Assembly (NCBI GenBank): GCA_030141605.1
Contig: JAQGDQ010000050.1
Span: 752,971-816,970, forward strand
Direction of reading: 5' to 3'
Origin: Tubiluchus corallicola
Taxonomy: Eukaryota > Priapulida > Priapulimorpha > Priapulimorphida > Tubiluchidae
DNA: 64,000 nt
This document shows positions 37,494 through 52,000 of this stretch, one piece after another. Position 1 is the first letter of the stretch. Each line of letters opens with the position of its first letter. A program made the position numbers and the translations under genes. The notes below the pieces were generated by a model that searched no databases, was not told where the DNA came from, and was given only the letters and a program-made list of their open reading frames with translations.

Positions 37494-40400
37494 TGTTCAA
37501 TGTGCATAGAATAAAAATGTTCAAAATGCAATGATTTTTGGGTTTAAACAGAGTTTATTTTAAAGGCCAATTCAAGCATTTAGCTTTCATTATGATCCCC
37601 GAAAGTTACTCCAAGTGAAGCATCTGTCTAACGCAACATATTCGCAAGATAATATACTGTAATATGAACAAGAGGTACTTGCATATAGTGTATAAAATTA
37701 TTGAAAAGTAATACTTAGGCAATTTGTAATAAAATTGACTCAGACGGATTTCATCAAGAATTTGTTATGATGGGAGTCCAAACAAAGATATGTGCACCAT
37801 CTAGACACCGGTAATTTTAGCAATCTCCATACAGGACTTAAACAAGGAAATTATTCATAATATAATATAATTTAAGCATCAATGGTTGTAGACAGATTAT
37901 TAGTGTTAAGATTTAATTAAGCTGAAATTTCTTTCATGCTGAAAAGTAAGGTTGACAAAAGATGTTGTTTTTTTTGAACAATTGTTCATGAAAATATTGT
38001 ACATTGTATATTGTCTGGTAACAAAAGAAAGTGTAAAAAGGCGAAATTTTGCTGCCAGTGGTCATTGGGTCAAACTTCTAACTCCATGAAACAGGTAAAT
38101 GCAGCTGTTTGGTGGTAACCTGTACCATTTTTGTGTCTTTTTAAGTTTCTCTCCTATGTCAAAAATGTATACTGCATTTAGATAAACAAATAGGATTATG
38201 CAGTTTTTTCTTATTTTATAAATTAATTTGAATCTTATCATGTATGAATGTTCAGTGTGCAACCAAAAGTATAGAGTTAAATATCTGCAATGCTTTGTAT
38301 ATGTGCATGTAAAGGGCACATTTGCCTCAGGCATGTGTGTATACATAGCTGACTGGTAAAATAACAGTCTGTGTTCTTGACCCGTGAAAGTAATTGAAAC
38401 ATCACCTGATTTTAATTTCTAAGCCTGTTCTGCTCTTCCTCTTATTGTAGTAAGCGTTAGTGCTGTGGTTAGCGTGGTAGAAGTATTATCTGCTTTTTCA
38501 TTGTGGTTTAGAAGACTGGCAAACAAAGTGTAAGTAGCAAGCATAACCATAGGTCTAGGTATTTTTTCAGTGTTTCTCATTCTCTTTTTATTGTTATTCA
38601 GTAATCAACTCAAGTCAACCAGCATTTCAATGTTAAAGTTTTTTTTTATATTCAGTGGGATTCTTTGAGGACTGGATTCATTGAGACAAGGTTTAATGGG
38701 GTACTGCTGATAACTTATGTAAAGTTGAAACAATTGCAATATTTAATTCAACTTTAGCAAAATCTGACATACATGTAAACCTTTGGGAAACATTGATTGG
38801 TGGGCAAACGTTAGCCATCTGTGTAATAGGTAGCCATTTTTGTTTTTTGAGAGTTTCTTTGACAATGTTTTAATAAATTTTGTGATTTCTTTGCTCCTAT
38901 GCCACATGTTGTAAAGTTGTCAAATGAACACCTGGAAATTGTGATTGGCCCTGGTCGTAAGTGTCAAAGGCATTCTCCCAAAGGCATATACAAAAGTGTA
39001 CTTTTGGTGTGATGCAGTGCAGCAGACAGTAATTTGACTGATTTACAGTATTAACCAATGAATGAACCTCAGAAGGATGCACGCAAAATATTACCTAACA
39101 TCAAGGCTATCAACCCTAATGTAATATCTTTGCTCTTGAGGGGAGATATTGCAATGTGATTTAATAACATGTCAGTATCAGAAAAACTGTGTGCCAGTGC
39201 TTCAACTTACCCAGCAGACTTAGTCTTGTTTAAATGTAGGGTGTTTCAGAAGTTCCCATATCAAATTTGATTTTCACTTTTCTTTGTAGCTACTCAACCA
39301 GCAACACTCATCTTGTGGTAAACTCTTACACAACAATTAAAATTTTTTTGGGTCTAAATTTGAAGTTTCATGCTATTTTTTCTGCTACTGTGTTCACTCT
39401 AGATTAGAAGTGTAAAATATCTGCAGTGGAGGAAAGAGCCTCTGTAGTAAACCTTTAATGCAAAGTCAAGTTTGGTGCCACCAAAATTCTCATGATTCAC
39501 ATTTTCTGGAGGATTCTGCATTGTAAATGTAGACGTATTATATTGATGACTGATATATGTACACAAACTTATAAAGAATTATTGCTTTTGTTTTTTTCTG
39601 TCACAAGTTTGTTTGCATAAATTATCAGTTTTCCTGGACTGATGTGTGCAGCATTGAACCAGTCTCGGTCAATCTTACAAATGTCGATTGTAACAATATT
39701 ATTTTTCAATCATACATGCAAAGTGAGTACGGCTGAACAGTTTCAGATTCTTGATTCAGATTCAGTGTGTACATGATGGCAGCTGCTCGCTCATTAGCAG
39801 TACATTGATAAAAGTGATTGCCAGGCTCGTCTCTCACCATCAGCCTGAAAAAATATTTGTCCATGCTTTTAACTGAGACGTATGTTTGCTTATCAAGTTG
39901 GCCTTGTCAATATTAATTGCATTCGCGATTAGATGATTATGATTTGTTTTCTATGATGTGTTTCCAACCATGCTTCTCCAGCATTGTTTACATTGACCTT
40001 ATAGGCAAAGCATACAGAATGTCTTGACAATAATATTCTATGCACAATACTCTTGTCAGTACTGTTTACTGTCATTGTTTACACTGGTTACAGTGCCAAA
40101 CGCTGTGCTAGTGTCTCTTTTGTGTGTGCTAAATATAACGTGTAATGATAAGTTATGACAGCTAATAAGCATAATAAGATTAGTTAGTTAAGTGCCCAGT
40201 GCCATAAGAAAACCAGAATAATCAGAACCATCTTATGCATCTCTGCTGAAAACTTCTGCTTTTTGAATATTCCTTGCAATTAATGATATGGTATAATAGT
40301 ACTCGAAGTCAAGTGATTACTTGCTTACTCGTATGTGTAATGGTGGCACTAGTGGCTTATGTTCTTCAATTAGTTCTAAAAGTGAGTGACAGCACAAATT

Positions 40401-42988
40401 GTATTTGCAACCTAGATGTGATGTAACGTCGTGTTATGCATCTGAAAGAAGTTTCTGCGTCCAGCGTTGCTTAATTTGGTATTTTTATGCAGTGCTACTC
40501 TTTTTAAGCTGACAATTGACATTCAGTGGTGGTATTTAATTACTTAGTGTAAGTGGTTGTGATAAACCGGGTACATGGCTCATTACCATGGACAATAATC
40601 TATGAGCCCATAGTAATTTTAGCAGAATTTAGCCGTGTTCGGAGAGATGTATGATACATACTTACTCATGCTAAATAGGTAGATAGGTCAATGTGGTAGA
40701 TAGCTGGTGACAACGTTTACTATTACCTTATGATTTTATCAGCAATTTTCAAAAGCTTCCCAGCAATCCATTTATTATCCCATGATAAGAATCTCATAGC
40801 CTAAAATTTCTTGCAAATTTGTCGCCTGTCCTCCAGAGTCGCAGACCCACTTATTTTGGGTCCGTAGAGGGTGGTTCCGCTACTGCAAAATCCTCGATCG
40901 GATCCGCGACAGAATTACGGACAAAATTTAGAATTTAATATTTAATAACTTTCAGTAAATTTAATATTTAGACAATAAGATTACTGTGTAATCCCAGCAA
41001 ACAATAGTTAATAGGTGACTTCGCCGGGTCACCAAGCGGTATGAGCAGCGCCGAATTATCCTCAAGGGTGTTATAAGCTGCAGCCTAGGGCCCCTCAAGC
41101 TTTGGCAACATTTGGTAAAAAATCAGTTTTTCACGACGGTTGTGTTGAAATTTTATTAATTTGGTTTCCAATAAATAATAAAATAGTGGTATTTCTTAAA
41201 GAATATTAACTAACAAAAGATAGCTTTCTAGTTTATTTAAAGAATTTGATAATAAGTGTACCTGAAGCTATGTAAATGTCGCTAAAATATGTCACAAGTA
41301 AACATATTCAAGACAGGTGTGGGCGAATTAGAGGGTGGCTCCATTTGAGGGGGGGGCATAATTTCATTAGCCTAGAAGTCCCAAAAGGTCACAATCCGGC
41401 CCTGGATATGAGTCCGCGGATCTGCAAATCCGCAAAGAAAACTTGCGGATTGGAGCCACGAATACGCAAATCCACGGACAGCGCTTCTCTGCTGTCCTTT
41501 GCCTTGAATGAGTTGAAATTCTACCTCAAGGCTCTAGCATGAATGGGCAGGAAAAGGTTCAGTTACAGTTCAAATGATCGATTAGCTCCAGCTTCCCTGG
41601 CTTGATTGCGCATTGACGTCACGGTCGTGGTGTCTGATTCGTCAATGCTGCGCATGCCGGCAACAACATCGGATATGGATTGTCTTCAAGGTTAGGCCAA
41701 TGTGAAGCCAATTGTTGCCAAATACACATTTTTGTAAGAATTTGCATTTTTTTGGAAATGAAAGCAGTGGCGTGTTTCTCTCAAGGTTAAGCAATTTCAA
41801 AAGCAATGTCGCTTGGACCTGCCTTTTTTGTCAACTGAGGTTTGGTCGTTTGAGAGTAATTTATTGTATAATTTATGATGAATTGTGTCGTTAGATGCGC
41901 CTACCTCTTTGCAGCTATTAAAATCTTAATGAGCATTGGTTGCTCGTGAAAAATTTATGTCTGTTTCTGCAGCTTCCAGCTCATTAATTCATTGATTATT
42001 CGCTTACCAAGGGGAGATTGGTTTCTTCTCCCTGAACGTAACGTGGTGTTAAAAAAGATGCAGTTAGCGAAATGTTTTTAATGTTTTCAATTTGAAGTGG
42101 GGAGGAACTCATGTTCGGGTACTTCCTAGAAAGTCATTGAGAAGGATTTAGTAACCATGTTTCAGCCAGTGGGAGTTAGTCGGAAGGAAGTCTGGTCTAA
42201 ATTTTAAGCATCTCATTTCCTTAGTTGTAGCCAAGTTCACTTATAATTGTGGTCAAGCGTCGATCTATCGTAGACTTAGTTACAACCCCTCGGTTCTCTG
42301 CATTGGCAGTGGGCGTCTTGCACACTGAACGCCCATCGATTGATTCATAACTCAGTGCTGCAGTATAATTCGTAGTTGCTAGGTTTACATGTGATTTGGT
42401 CAGCTGACTGTGTGCAGTTATTAGGGTTCCGGTGTTGCTACGAAACAGTTAAGGGGTAGATTGACCTATAAGTGTGCCTACAGGCGTATAGACTAACGTT
42501 GCTGGTGTACTGGTTTCCGATCTTAAGTGCTTCGAGAAGCCTGACGCATTTGGTACATATAGTGATAATAATGATGCACCTGTGCCTGTACAGTACCTGC
42601 GTCACTAATCATTGTGTTTATTAACATCTTATCTTATAAGGACCTGACTGGGGTACTGAATTCATAGGTCGTTTTGCAGCGCTTTTATATTTTTTCATTT
42701 ATAATCTGTGCGTGTGTAACCCGCCTATCACTTCACCGAACTGCTTATTTTATGAGACGGGTAATCTGATTTAACTGTTGAAGCACTAGTGGTGCCAAGC
42801 TTATCTCGTGTTATCAGACTATGTCAAGTTATCACATTTTGTTATAAAGCTTGTTGTTAGAGTGCAGTGCGAATAGTGCGTAGTTTTTCTACGTAAAAGC
42901 TGCTTTCACTATCATGAATTTGTCTAAATTTTACTTACTGCGGCCTCTGAAACACTGCTGAGTAAACGGTCAAGTTTACAAGACGGAT

Positions 42989-43038
42989 ATGGATACTGAA
43001 CCGGAAACTACCAACACTGATAATGTTCCAGTGTCTGG
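42989..43038 (+). other. TRIM-NHL exon 1 (start codon)
   Basis: ATG in a GATATGG context opens MDTEPETTNTDNVPVSG, an acidic tail with no domain. The donor is GG|gtacgt. An in-frame TGA upstream supports this start, but a tail this short is not strongly conserved, so other first exons are possible. Confidence 0.78.
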
Positions 43039-46000
43039 GTACGTATTAGTTAAGCCTTCCTTGTCATCCTTTCCCGAACCTTTATGAGTTCGAGTGTTTC
43101 AGGTGTCGATGCGGCGCGTGGTAGTGATATCGGTACCTCGTTCGTGTTGCTGCTTCGCTTCATCTTAGTGTGCAAATTCACTCATTTATCGCACAAGAGC
43201 TAAATCGTTTATGTAAATAGAAAACGTATTTTTTATTCTATTTGCTCAGTCATACTGTATAGCAGCTATTCTGACTTTTCTGTGACCCACTGTTCCTATC
43301 AATGCTATTACTTCTGTATTGAAAATAACGTCGGGTATTTTAACCAAGAGGTTATGCTCACTGTGTGTAAATTGGGTGTGTTAATGTGTAATTTTTAAAT
43401 TTGAAGTCTTTAAACTAGATTGAAACAAACTAAAATAATGTAGTACTTACTACGCTTCTCACAAAATAAGCTTTTTGTTAATAATTCCTAATACAGCATA
43501 GGAGCTGCTGATCACAGAATAATTTGCGTATGTTGTAAGTTATAATTTTTTTACGGGCTCTGCAATTCTGGTGCGGCTTTAAGGAAAAAACAGCATCATT
43601 GCGTGTAATATAAATATAATTGATATTTACTGGTATGTAGTAATACTAGTATGTGGTTTGTTTTTTGTTTCAGAAATGAATCAAAAGATGACACTGATGT
43701 AAGTTTGCCTTAATCTGCTATAGTTATATTTTTCTAGTAGAATTGAAGGCACTGTTATTATCATTAAGCAACTATTAACTAATACAGTTATAAATGTAGA
43801 GGTTGGCTTTTTACAGTTATATATTTAAATATTTCTAACAATTTTTGTGTTGCTTTTTATTTGTTATTTCCATTCTAAACCGTGCACTACAGTTTAGTAA
43901 TCCCTTTGCTGTTCACTTTCTTCTTTAACAAAAATGTGTAAGCTTGCAGCTCTATTTTTTACCACGATTGTGATCAGCTTTGAGAATACATAAAAATTTG
44001 CATTAAGTTTGATGAAAACTATTTTCCAAAGCGACTCACTGTATTTTTAATAACTCATCTTTGTTAGTTCTGTAAGTTCTTCTAGGGGAGCCTTTTGGGA
44101 GCTTAGGAACTAATGCTGTCTTTGAGCTTAAAGATCTATTTTTAGTATGTGTCAGATGGCTTACATGGACAGAATGTTGATCATTTATGCGAAATTTATC
44201 CAAAATGCTGTTTCTACGCTAAAATAGTTTACTAATCTATTATTGCTTGTGACAATTTTTCTAGTGCTGCGAAGTACAAGTATTGAATACATTTGATAGT
44301 TTATGTTTGTGTGAAAGATCCCAAATGCCCATAGAAAGTAATCGTTTGTTGCTATCCAGTAACCTTATGCTGTTGCTGATCTCTGATGAACATACCCGTA
44401 ATTTCTTTTGTGTCACGGCCCAATTTAGCGAGCTTCACTCATTTCTCAGAAGTTACGAGCTTTAATGAGATTTAATGGACGTTTTGTCTGCCATGCTTCT
44501 CGTTTTTTTGTAAAAAAATAGCGCCACGTGTTTTCCATGATGTAGTACGGGAAAGTGTTTACAGTTAAATTAGGCAATTTGGTGTAGCTACAAAATTCTT
44601 GAAGACTTTACTGTCGTTGCAAGTCTTCCCTAATACCAAGAGGCCAAAAACTGCGACATATACCTTTTCTTGGACAGTCTAAAATGGGTGCCTGGTAACC
44701 CGATAAGAGTTTTTGTTGTTGCTTGCTCTGTGTGATTATCCCGAGGCTATTCAGTATTTTTATTTTTGTTCTGCTGTAAAAAACATATGCTATACAGATG
44801 GTGTGGTTTCCCTACTGTGTTTGTTTGCTTTGTTTGAACGAAACGACTTGTCTGCGTGTATAGACAGGAAGTGCGTTAACACTAGAAAAAATACCAGTGC
44901 TGCCTCCATGCCTACACTGGGCTTTATTTCATGGCCCAGAGTCCGTTTGTGTTGCTGTTTGGGACTCAAGCTTTAGTTGTAGGCATTTTGTTCACTGTCC
45001 AGACCCACGGTCAATCTGTCAGTTGACTTGTTTGACGGTTTGTTATTTCCCTAGGCCAACTGTAAGTGCACTCTAATGTTTTCAAGTATCAATCATTAGG
45101 TGTCCTGGTATCAGTTATTAGGCAGTATGTTTCAGTCAAGCAGATGTCTCTTTGAACACTGAAAAAAATCTTGGCGCTGTCTTGTATTTTAGATTTAATA
45201 AGCAAAATTGAACTGCGAAGCAAACTTTAACATTTACAAAACTCACCACATGTCTGGATTGCCTTCGTGGCATTCCTGCAACCTTTCATAAACGTAAATA
45301 GCATGTTAGGAATGTCTGAAGGTTTCTTGAGTATTCTGAACCAACTTTTACACCAATGACTAGTTGATTTTGGGTTGGTAGTGCAAAGAAAACTTCTGTG
45401 TCAGAGCGGTGAACCAACGAAATAGCAGCCAAACGTGTGAATAGCGTGACTTTGCAAATTTGCTTGATTGATGTAGGTATGGTAGTGACTTCTTCGGTTC
45501 ACTACACAGTGTCGTACCTAATTGCATTAAAGTGATTTAAGCAGCTTGTTTGTGCCAAGACGCTTTCCCAGTCCACATCACACTGAGAAGGTTTATTCAG
45601 CTTATTAACAGTAAGATGATAACACTAAAGTGATTTACTGGGTACTATGGATTGAGCAATTAATTGATAAAAATGGGTGTCTGAACTGAGCGATTTGAAC
45701 CTACCAGTCAACAAAAACGACAAACTTAGTGCCGGCACTTGTTTATTTATTATATATGTAAATGACATCCCAAAACTAATAAAAAAAAACTTACGTTACA
45801 CAATATGCAGACGACACTAGTATCTCTACAAATAACAAACACCCAGAAATAGCTATAAAAGATCTGCAAAAGAATATACAAGAAATGAAATACATTTTTG
45901 ATTATCATCTACAAATGAATCCCGAGAAAACTATTTTCATGCTGCTAACACCCACTAACAGCAGCGAAGTAATATCAAACACCAAAACCATGAAACTAAA

Positions 46001-49000
46001 AATATTCAATGAAACCATACCTCAATCCAGCACTACAAAATTCTTAGGAATGGAACTGAACAATAGATTTAATTGGGAAGACCACATCAACAATATAATT
46101 CGCAAAATGGGCCAAAGTATGTCATTCCTTAAACAAGTAAAAGGCCAGCTTACTATTGATACCAAACTACTAATACACAAAACATTAATACCGCCTCATT
46201 TAACTTATGGCTGCCATCTACTTGCAAACATTTCTAAAACCCAAACAGATGGGTTAGATAAAACTCAAAATTATGCACTCAAGCATGTACTAGGCCACTT
46301 TTCTAAAAAAAAGAAATAAACACCATATATACTCAGCCACTACCAATAGAGAAAAATTAAGAATACCCACTACAGAATCAAATATTCATTACCATACCTT
46401 AATATTTCTATTTAAATATGTAAATGATATAATTCCTGCTTTCAAAGAAAATACTTTATTATTTATGCTCGATAAACATAAAAACGAACGCACCTATAAT
46501 CTAAAACAGTTACTTACAAAAAACACATATGGACACAATTCAGTAAGCAAAACAGCAATCAACTTATGGAATTCAGCACCCTTAAGAATAAAATCAAAAG
46601 ACGGATTAACAACATTTAAAACAGAACTAAAAAACAAACTCCTAACTTACAAAAGACCCTTATATAAAAACAATAAAGTTGAATTCATCAGTAATTGGAG
46701 AATATAAAAAAACGTGTAACGCTTTAGACTCATAAACTCATCATAATATAAGTGTCTATACTATAAAAATATACTACTCGTACGGAAACTTACATGGCAA
46801 AAAAGTAGCAAAAACTATCAAAGGTATTAAAATTCACAATTTCATAAGTCACCATCATGTCATCATGTAGACAAATTTGTAGATATGCAATATAATATTT
46901 TAATCTTTTTATTCTCATAATTTTTAACTTACACTAACTGACACAATTGCTCACATCAGTCTGTCACTGACTGGTTATACACTAATTTTATGTATGATGC
47001 ACTTTGTTTTACTCTGTACTAGTGTATAATTTTTGCAATAAAGATTTCTATTCTGTTCTATACTGAGTCTATTCACGTTGAAACAGTTTATTCAGTCTGT
47101 GGATACTAAAGTGTTTTACTAAATTTATTAAGACAGCTTACTCTGCATATTCATGTTTTGCATATTCTGCATGTTCTGTTTGTTTTCACTGAGACAGTTA
47201 CAAGTAACTTCCTAAGTCTGGAACTGTTTTGTGGCTGAAACAGATTATGTGACTTTTGTAAACTTAAATGGTACATTCAAGTTGTTAAACATTGAAATTG
47301 AAATGGTTTGCTCATAAGGTTCATATTTAGTTTACATTTCATTGTAAAATAACTCTCACAAAGTATTCATATTTAGATAATTTACTCACATCAGACTGAT
47401 GGGTGTACTTAAAATTTACAGACTGAGACCAATTACTCAGTTTACCAACATCAAAATTGATAGTTCACTCTAGTCTGGCCAAATTAAGACGGTTTGTGTG
47501 TGTTACTAGCGTGCTTTCTGTGGATAAATGTGAAGCATCTTATAATTTTGGCTGATTGACTTTTTTGAAAATCGATGAAATTATAAACATGTCTGATAAA
47601 ATGTTGCAGTGAACATCGCATTACTAATTGTTCTTTCTAAGCTGTATTTTATGTGGTCGGCTCAACACTATATATTTGGTTGAGAAACTAGCCCCAGGCA
47701 ATTTTTTCTTAATCCAACATTAAATTTTTGCTGGTGTACAGAATTTTAGCTTAGTTCATGCTCCACCGAAGATTTAATTTTTTTGCCTGTGGCAATTTGG
47801 CTTGGTTGTAGTTTACTTGCTTGTCTGTGTTTAATTGCACTTAACATGCAGTTGTAAATCAGTATTCCGTGATTATGGTGTTTATACAACGCTTGTAAAA
47901 TTTTGCTAAACTTTGCTTAATACTCTATAACGCAACTAGTATACAATTAGGATTGATATTTTTGTAGGCTTGTTAATTTATATTGGACCCTTCTTTATAA
48001 TGGGAAATTTACGGTCTCAAATTTTTGTAACACAATAGGCATGCATTTCATTTTTATAACTATTAATTAAATTATCTTGTGCATAACTTTTATCAGTAAC
48101 TTTCTGGGAGCGGAACAGCTCCATCGATTAACCACAGATTTTTTTTCCTAAATTGACATTCATGTAATTGTTTACAGAAGTTTTCTTTTTTAAATTGACG
48201 TAGTTGGTTGCGTTCTGCTTGCTATTAAGTGTGAAGTTGAAACATTAATTGAGATGATTCAAAAAACGAATATTTTCTAGGTATAGTTTTATGATGAAAT
48301 TGGTCAAGTTTGAGTTTTCTTTTCTCAGTGCTTGGCTCAAGTTGGCTGGCGACCAAGGTATCTAGGTATCTAGTCTAAAGGCAAGTTTCTGTAACACGCT
48401 TCGTGATACATATAATGAACAAATACTGTTGGGTATCTACTTTGACTTGGGCTTGTTAATAAGTTATGAACTCAAAGTAGAATTTGACATCATTAATAAC
48501 CTAAGAGAGATGGCTTTAGCGTTTATGGTAACCTACTTTTCTCATATCCCTGTTATAAAATTTTCATCACCCGATGATGTTGCTTTGATCACCGATTTAT
48601 TATTAATGTACTATTATTGATTTCGACGTTGGAGAAAATTAGACTTCTTTAATTCATTGTTTGAACTAAAAAATTTTGTAGAATCAATAAAGTTTACCCA
48701 CAAACTGGGTTTCTTTACTTAACTTGACGTCCAGAAAAATGTCAATTACCATTATTATTTTAGAGGTTGTTGTTTACACAGTTTTTATGTATTTTGAGAA
48801 TGTTTTGCCAATACCTTACTATTAACAAATTGCAAACTCAGCGCTAAGTATTTTAGCGCTTGAGTGGTATAATTTACCAACATTAGGTCTTGTCTGGGAC
48901 GCGTTTCCGTATTTTTACGACATTTCAGTGAATAACGTCAGCGTCGTTTGTCTGACGATTTTAAACGTGAATCATAATCTAGTTTATATCAGCGAGGGTT

Positions 49001-52000
49001 CAGTACACGCTGACAGCATTTGGCTTCCTCGTACGGGCGTTTATTGACATGCTAAGTGGCTCCCTGCTACTAAGCAGCCCCAGTGGCGTGATGTGGAACA
49101 CTGCTGCGGTTGGTTGAAGCGCTGCCGCCTCTGTTATATCGCATTTCATACAGCTGATCATTACAGCGTATTCCTTATAAAATCCAGGTCATGTTATGTG
49201 AATTAATCGCTGCGCCTGCTGCTGTAGTTAAGGTGAACGCAGTGGACCAGTGATGCTTCCAGGGCGTTTTTTCTCAGATGAAAGTGCGTTGTGTACTGAG
49301 GCTCAGACTTTCATAGATCAAGATACCCTAATGTGCACATTTATTGATACACCGAACGTGCTCTATCGCGTTTTTTTTTTGGTGTCAGAGCATGTACCAC
49401 TTTCCCTGGACTCGCATCAAGAATATTTTGGCCGTTGGTTTTGTGAAGTAACTGCAGGTCACGTGTTGCGGAGTGCACAGTGCATTAAAATTACTGGCTT
49501 CGTATGAGCGTATAATCTGTGTGGGGCGTTTGATTGGAGCTTGATAGTAAGTTCGTACTTGTTCGGTACTAATTGCTCTAGTTCGCAGCATAATGATGAT
49601 AAGTGTCAGATTAATCCTGTAGTAGTTTTGACGCTTTAGTATAACTCTGCCATGTTGTTCACTTTTTAATAAACGGACCAAAATTGGTACAGTTGTAATA
49701 TTTGACATGGTCTTTCATTGACGTGACAAGGCATGGTTGCACGTTTTCCATGAATTATCCCGAAATTCTTCTGCTTTTTGTCATTAGCTGCCACGTTACA
49801 GCCACGAAAATCAGTTATGAAACCTTTTTTGCAGAGGTAATGCCAGATTTTTTTTCTTACACCAATATACGAAGAAATTTCAAATCACTAGGCAATCATT
49901 ATAACATTTATGTTGATATATCACATTGCTTTATCAAGCAATGATTATCCGTGACTGAGAAATTAAAATAATATTAAATACTATGTAAGAAGATCATTAG
50001 GCAATCATTATAACATTTATGTTGAAATATCACACCGCTTTATCAAACAATGATTAATAAAATAATATTAAATACTGTATAAGAAGACTCCAACAACTAT
50101 AGATTATAATAGCTAAAGAATTTTTTGCTGATCTTTGTGTTACTGCTTGCTAAACTGCTAATAAAATGGAGATTCTTGCATTAAAGGTAATTTCAAAGCC
50201 AATTTCAGCAAATCGTGGCAATGATGATTTTAAACTTCTTAAACAAAAGTGTACTGTTTTATGTGGGTGATTATTAATAATGCAAAATTAATCTAATTAG
50301 CTATTTTAGACGGTGACACAAGCTTTACAGCCTTATATTGTCATGTTTACATCTCATATTAATTTCTGATCTGAAAGCCGATTTAAGTAAAGTTTGTTAA
50401 GTTATTAATTGGTGGTCACTACAGTTTTATTGTACTGTCAAAGAGTGAATGCACGCTTGCATGTGCCACTTGCAGTTGTAATTTGTCAACTAAAATACTA
50501 TTTGCATTAGTGTTTTGTCCTAACCGACGTGCTATTGTGATTTTGTGCATACTTTAGCATCATTGTACTTTCATGTGATTTTAATGTATTGCATTTAATT
50601 TACATCTATACTTTGGTTTTAATTAGTTTGCATTTACTTTAATTTCTACTTCAGAGTGATTTTAACTAGTGTGCCTTTAATTTACATGATAAGTTGTGAA
50701 TTAAAACATTAAGATACTTTAAAAAGACTGAAACGTTTGCACCAAAACACCAAATATTTATAGCAGGCCTCTAATAGGCCGTTTGTTACAAATGGTTTGA
50801 CTTCACAACGTACTCTTAATGTTTAAAACGAGCAAACTATCTTTACATTAGTAATTAGAACCGCAAGACATTTTACACACGGGCGCATACTTGGTCATTA
50901 GGTCAACCTAGGGTTGCCACGCCTGATTTGGCCCGGAGTCTCCTGAAATTCAGTCATACATCCGTACTTCCGTCGGATTTTTGAAAAATTCTGATTTCTG
51001 CAAGTAGTAACACAAAGATCAGCAAAACGTTCTGTAGCTATTATAATCTGTAGTTGTTGGAGGAGTCTTCTTATACAGTATTTAATAATATTTTAATTTC
51101 ACAGTCACGGATAATCATTGTTTGATAAAGCAATGTGATATATCAACATAAATGTTATAATGATTGCCTAATGATTTGAAATTTCTTCGTACATTGGTGT
51201 AAGAAAAAAAATCTGGCATTATTTCTGCAAAAAAGGCTTCCTAACTGATTTCCGTGCCTGGAACGCAGCAGCTAATGACAAAAAGTAGAAGAATTTTGCT
51301 CAAATTTGCCACGAAGTGCCATATTTCGTACAGATGATGTTTAGGCTATAGATTTTCATTCTATGGGTAGTTTCACCAGAATCTCTTTGTGGAACCAAGG
51401 CGGATCAAGTGACGAAGTAGGGTACCTCGAGGTACCTAATCTAATGTGCTTATCTTCGCGATGCATTTCATCCCTATAAGTTTGTTTAGATGTTGATTAA
51501 ATGTACTTCAATATGATTAGTAACTTAAATACAAAATTCTGCAAAGCAATGAGCAGTAGATTTCGACCATTGCATTGAAATTTAAGTGGAAAAATGGAAA
51601 TACATCGTGCATGCCATTGAAACGTTAAGACTTAGGTCCTTAGTAACTGAGGTATACAAATCGCTTAATAATCTAAACCCTCCATACGTTCAAGAACTTT
51701 TTGTTCCTAAACTCGTAAACTATGAACTTCCTGGCCTAAATAAATTCTTCGTGTCAATACTACCATTTATGGCATTGATTCTCTACGGTCCCAAGGAGCA
51801 AAGTTGTGGAATGGCTCACTTAAAAATATCCTGGAGGCTACTAGTCTAGGATCATTTAAAAACTTAATTAAATCTTGGTGTGGTGAAACCTGTAAATGTT
51901 CGTATAAGTCATTTATTTCACATTACACATTTACAATATATGGTCAAAGGCCTACAATGAACATAATGGAAATAAGTTTTTATTTTTTCTGCACACGAAA

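Larger units (their letters stand above)
28012..42988. other. 15-kb interval without a supported gene
   Basis: Between the divergent ALG3 and TRIM-NHL starts I find no exon with homology or splice coherence. The interval contains MITE-like elements, a foldback, tandem repeats and sequence resembling degraded DNA transposons near 35740-36180 and 40820-41490. Promoters of both flanking genes should sit at its edges. Confidence 0.6.

Noticed and set aside
39236-39270. Possible transposon end GTAGGGTGTTTCAGAAGTTCCC
   Set aside because: No inverted partner or duplication was found nearby.
44713-44976. 87-codon frame in TRIM intron 2
   Set aside because: No motif, no splice context in phase with the TRIM gene, and no family resemblance.
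49250-49507. 85-codon frame next to the GC-richer intron patch
   Set aside because: No recognisable domain, and the opposite strand is open over the same area; only the possible promoter is kept as a finding.
49702-49944. 80-codon frame
   Set aside because: It lies mainly within the left arm of a foldback; the inverted copy does not suggest a conserved protein.
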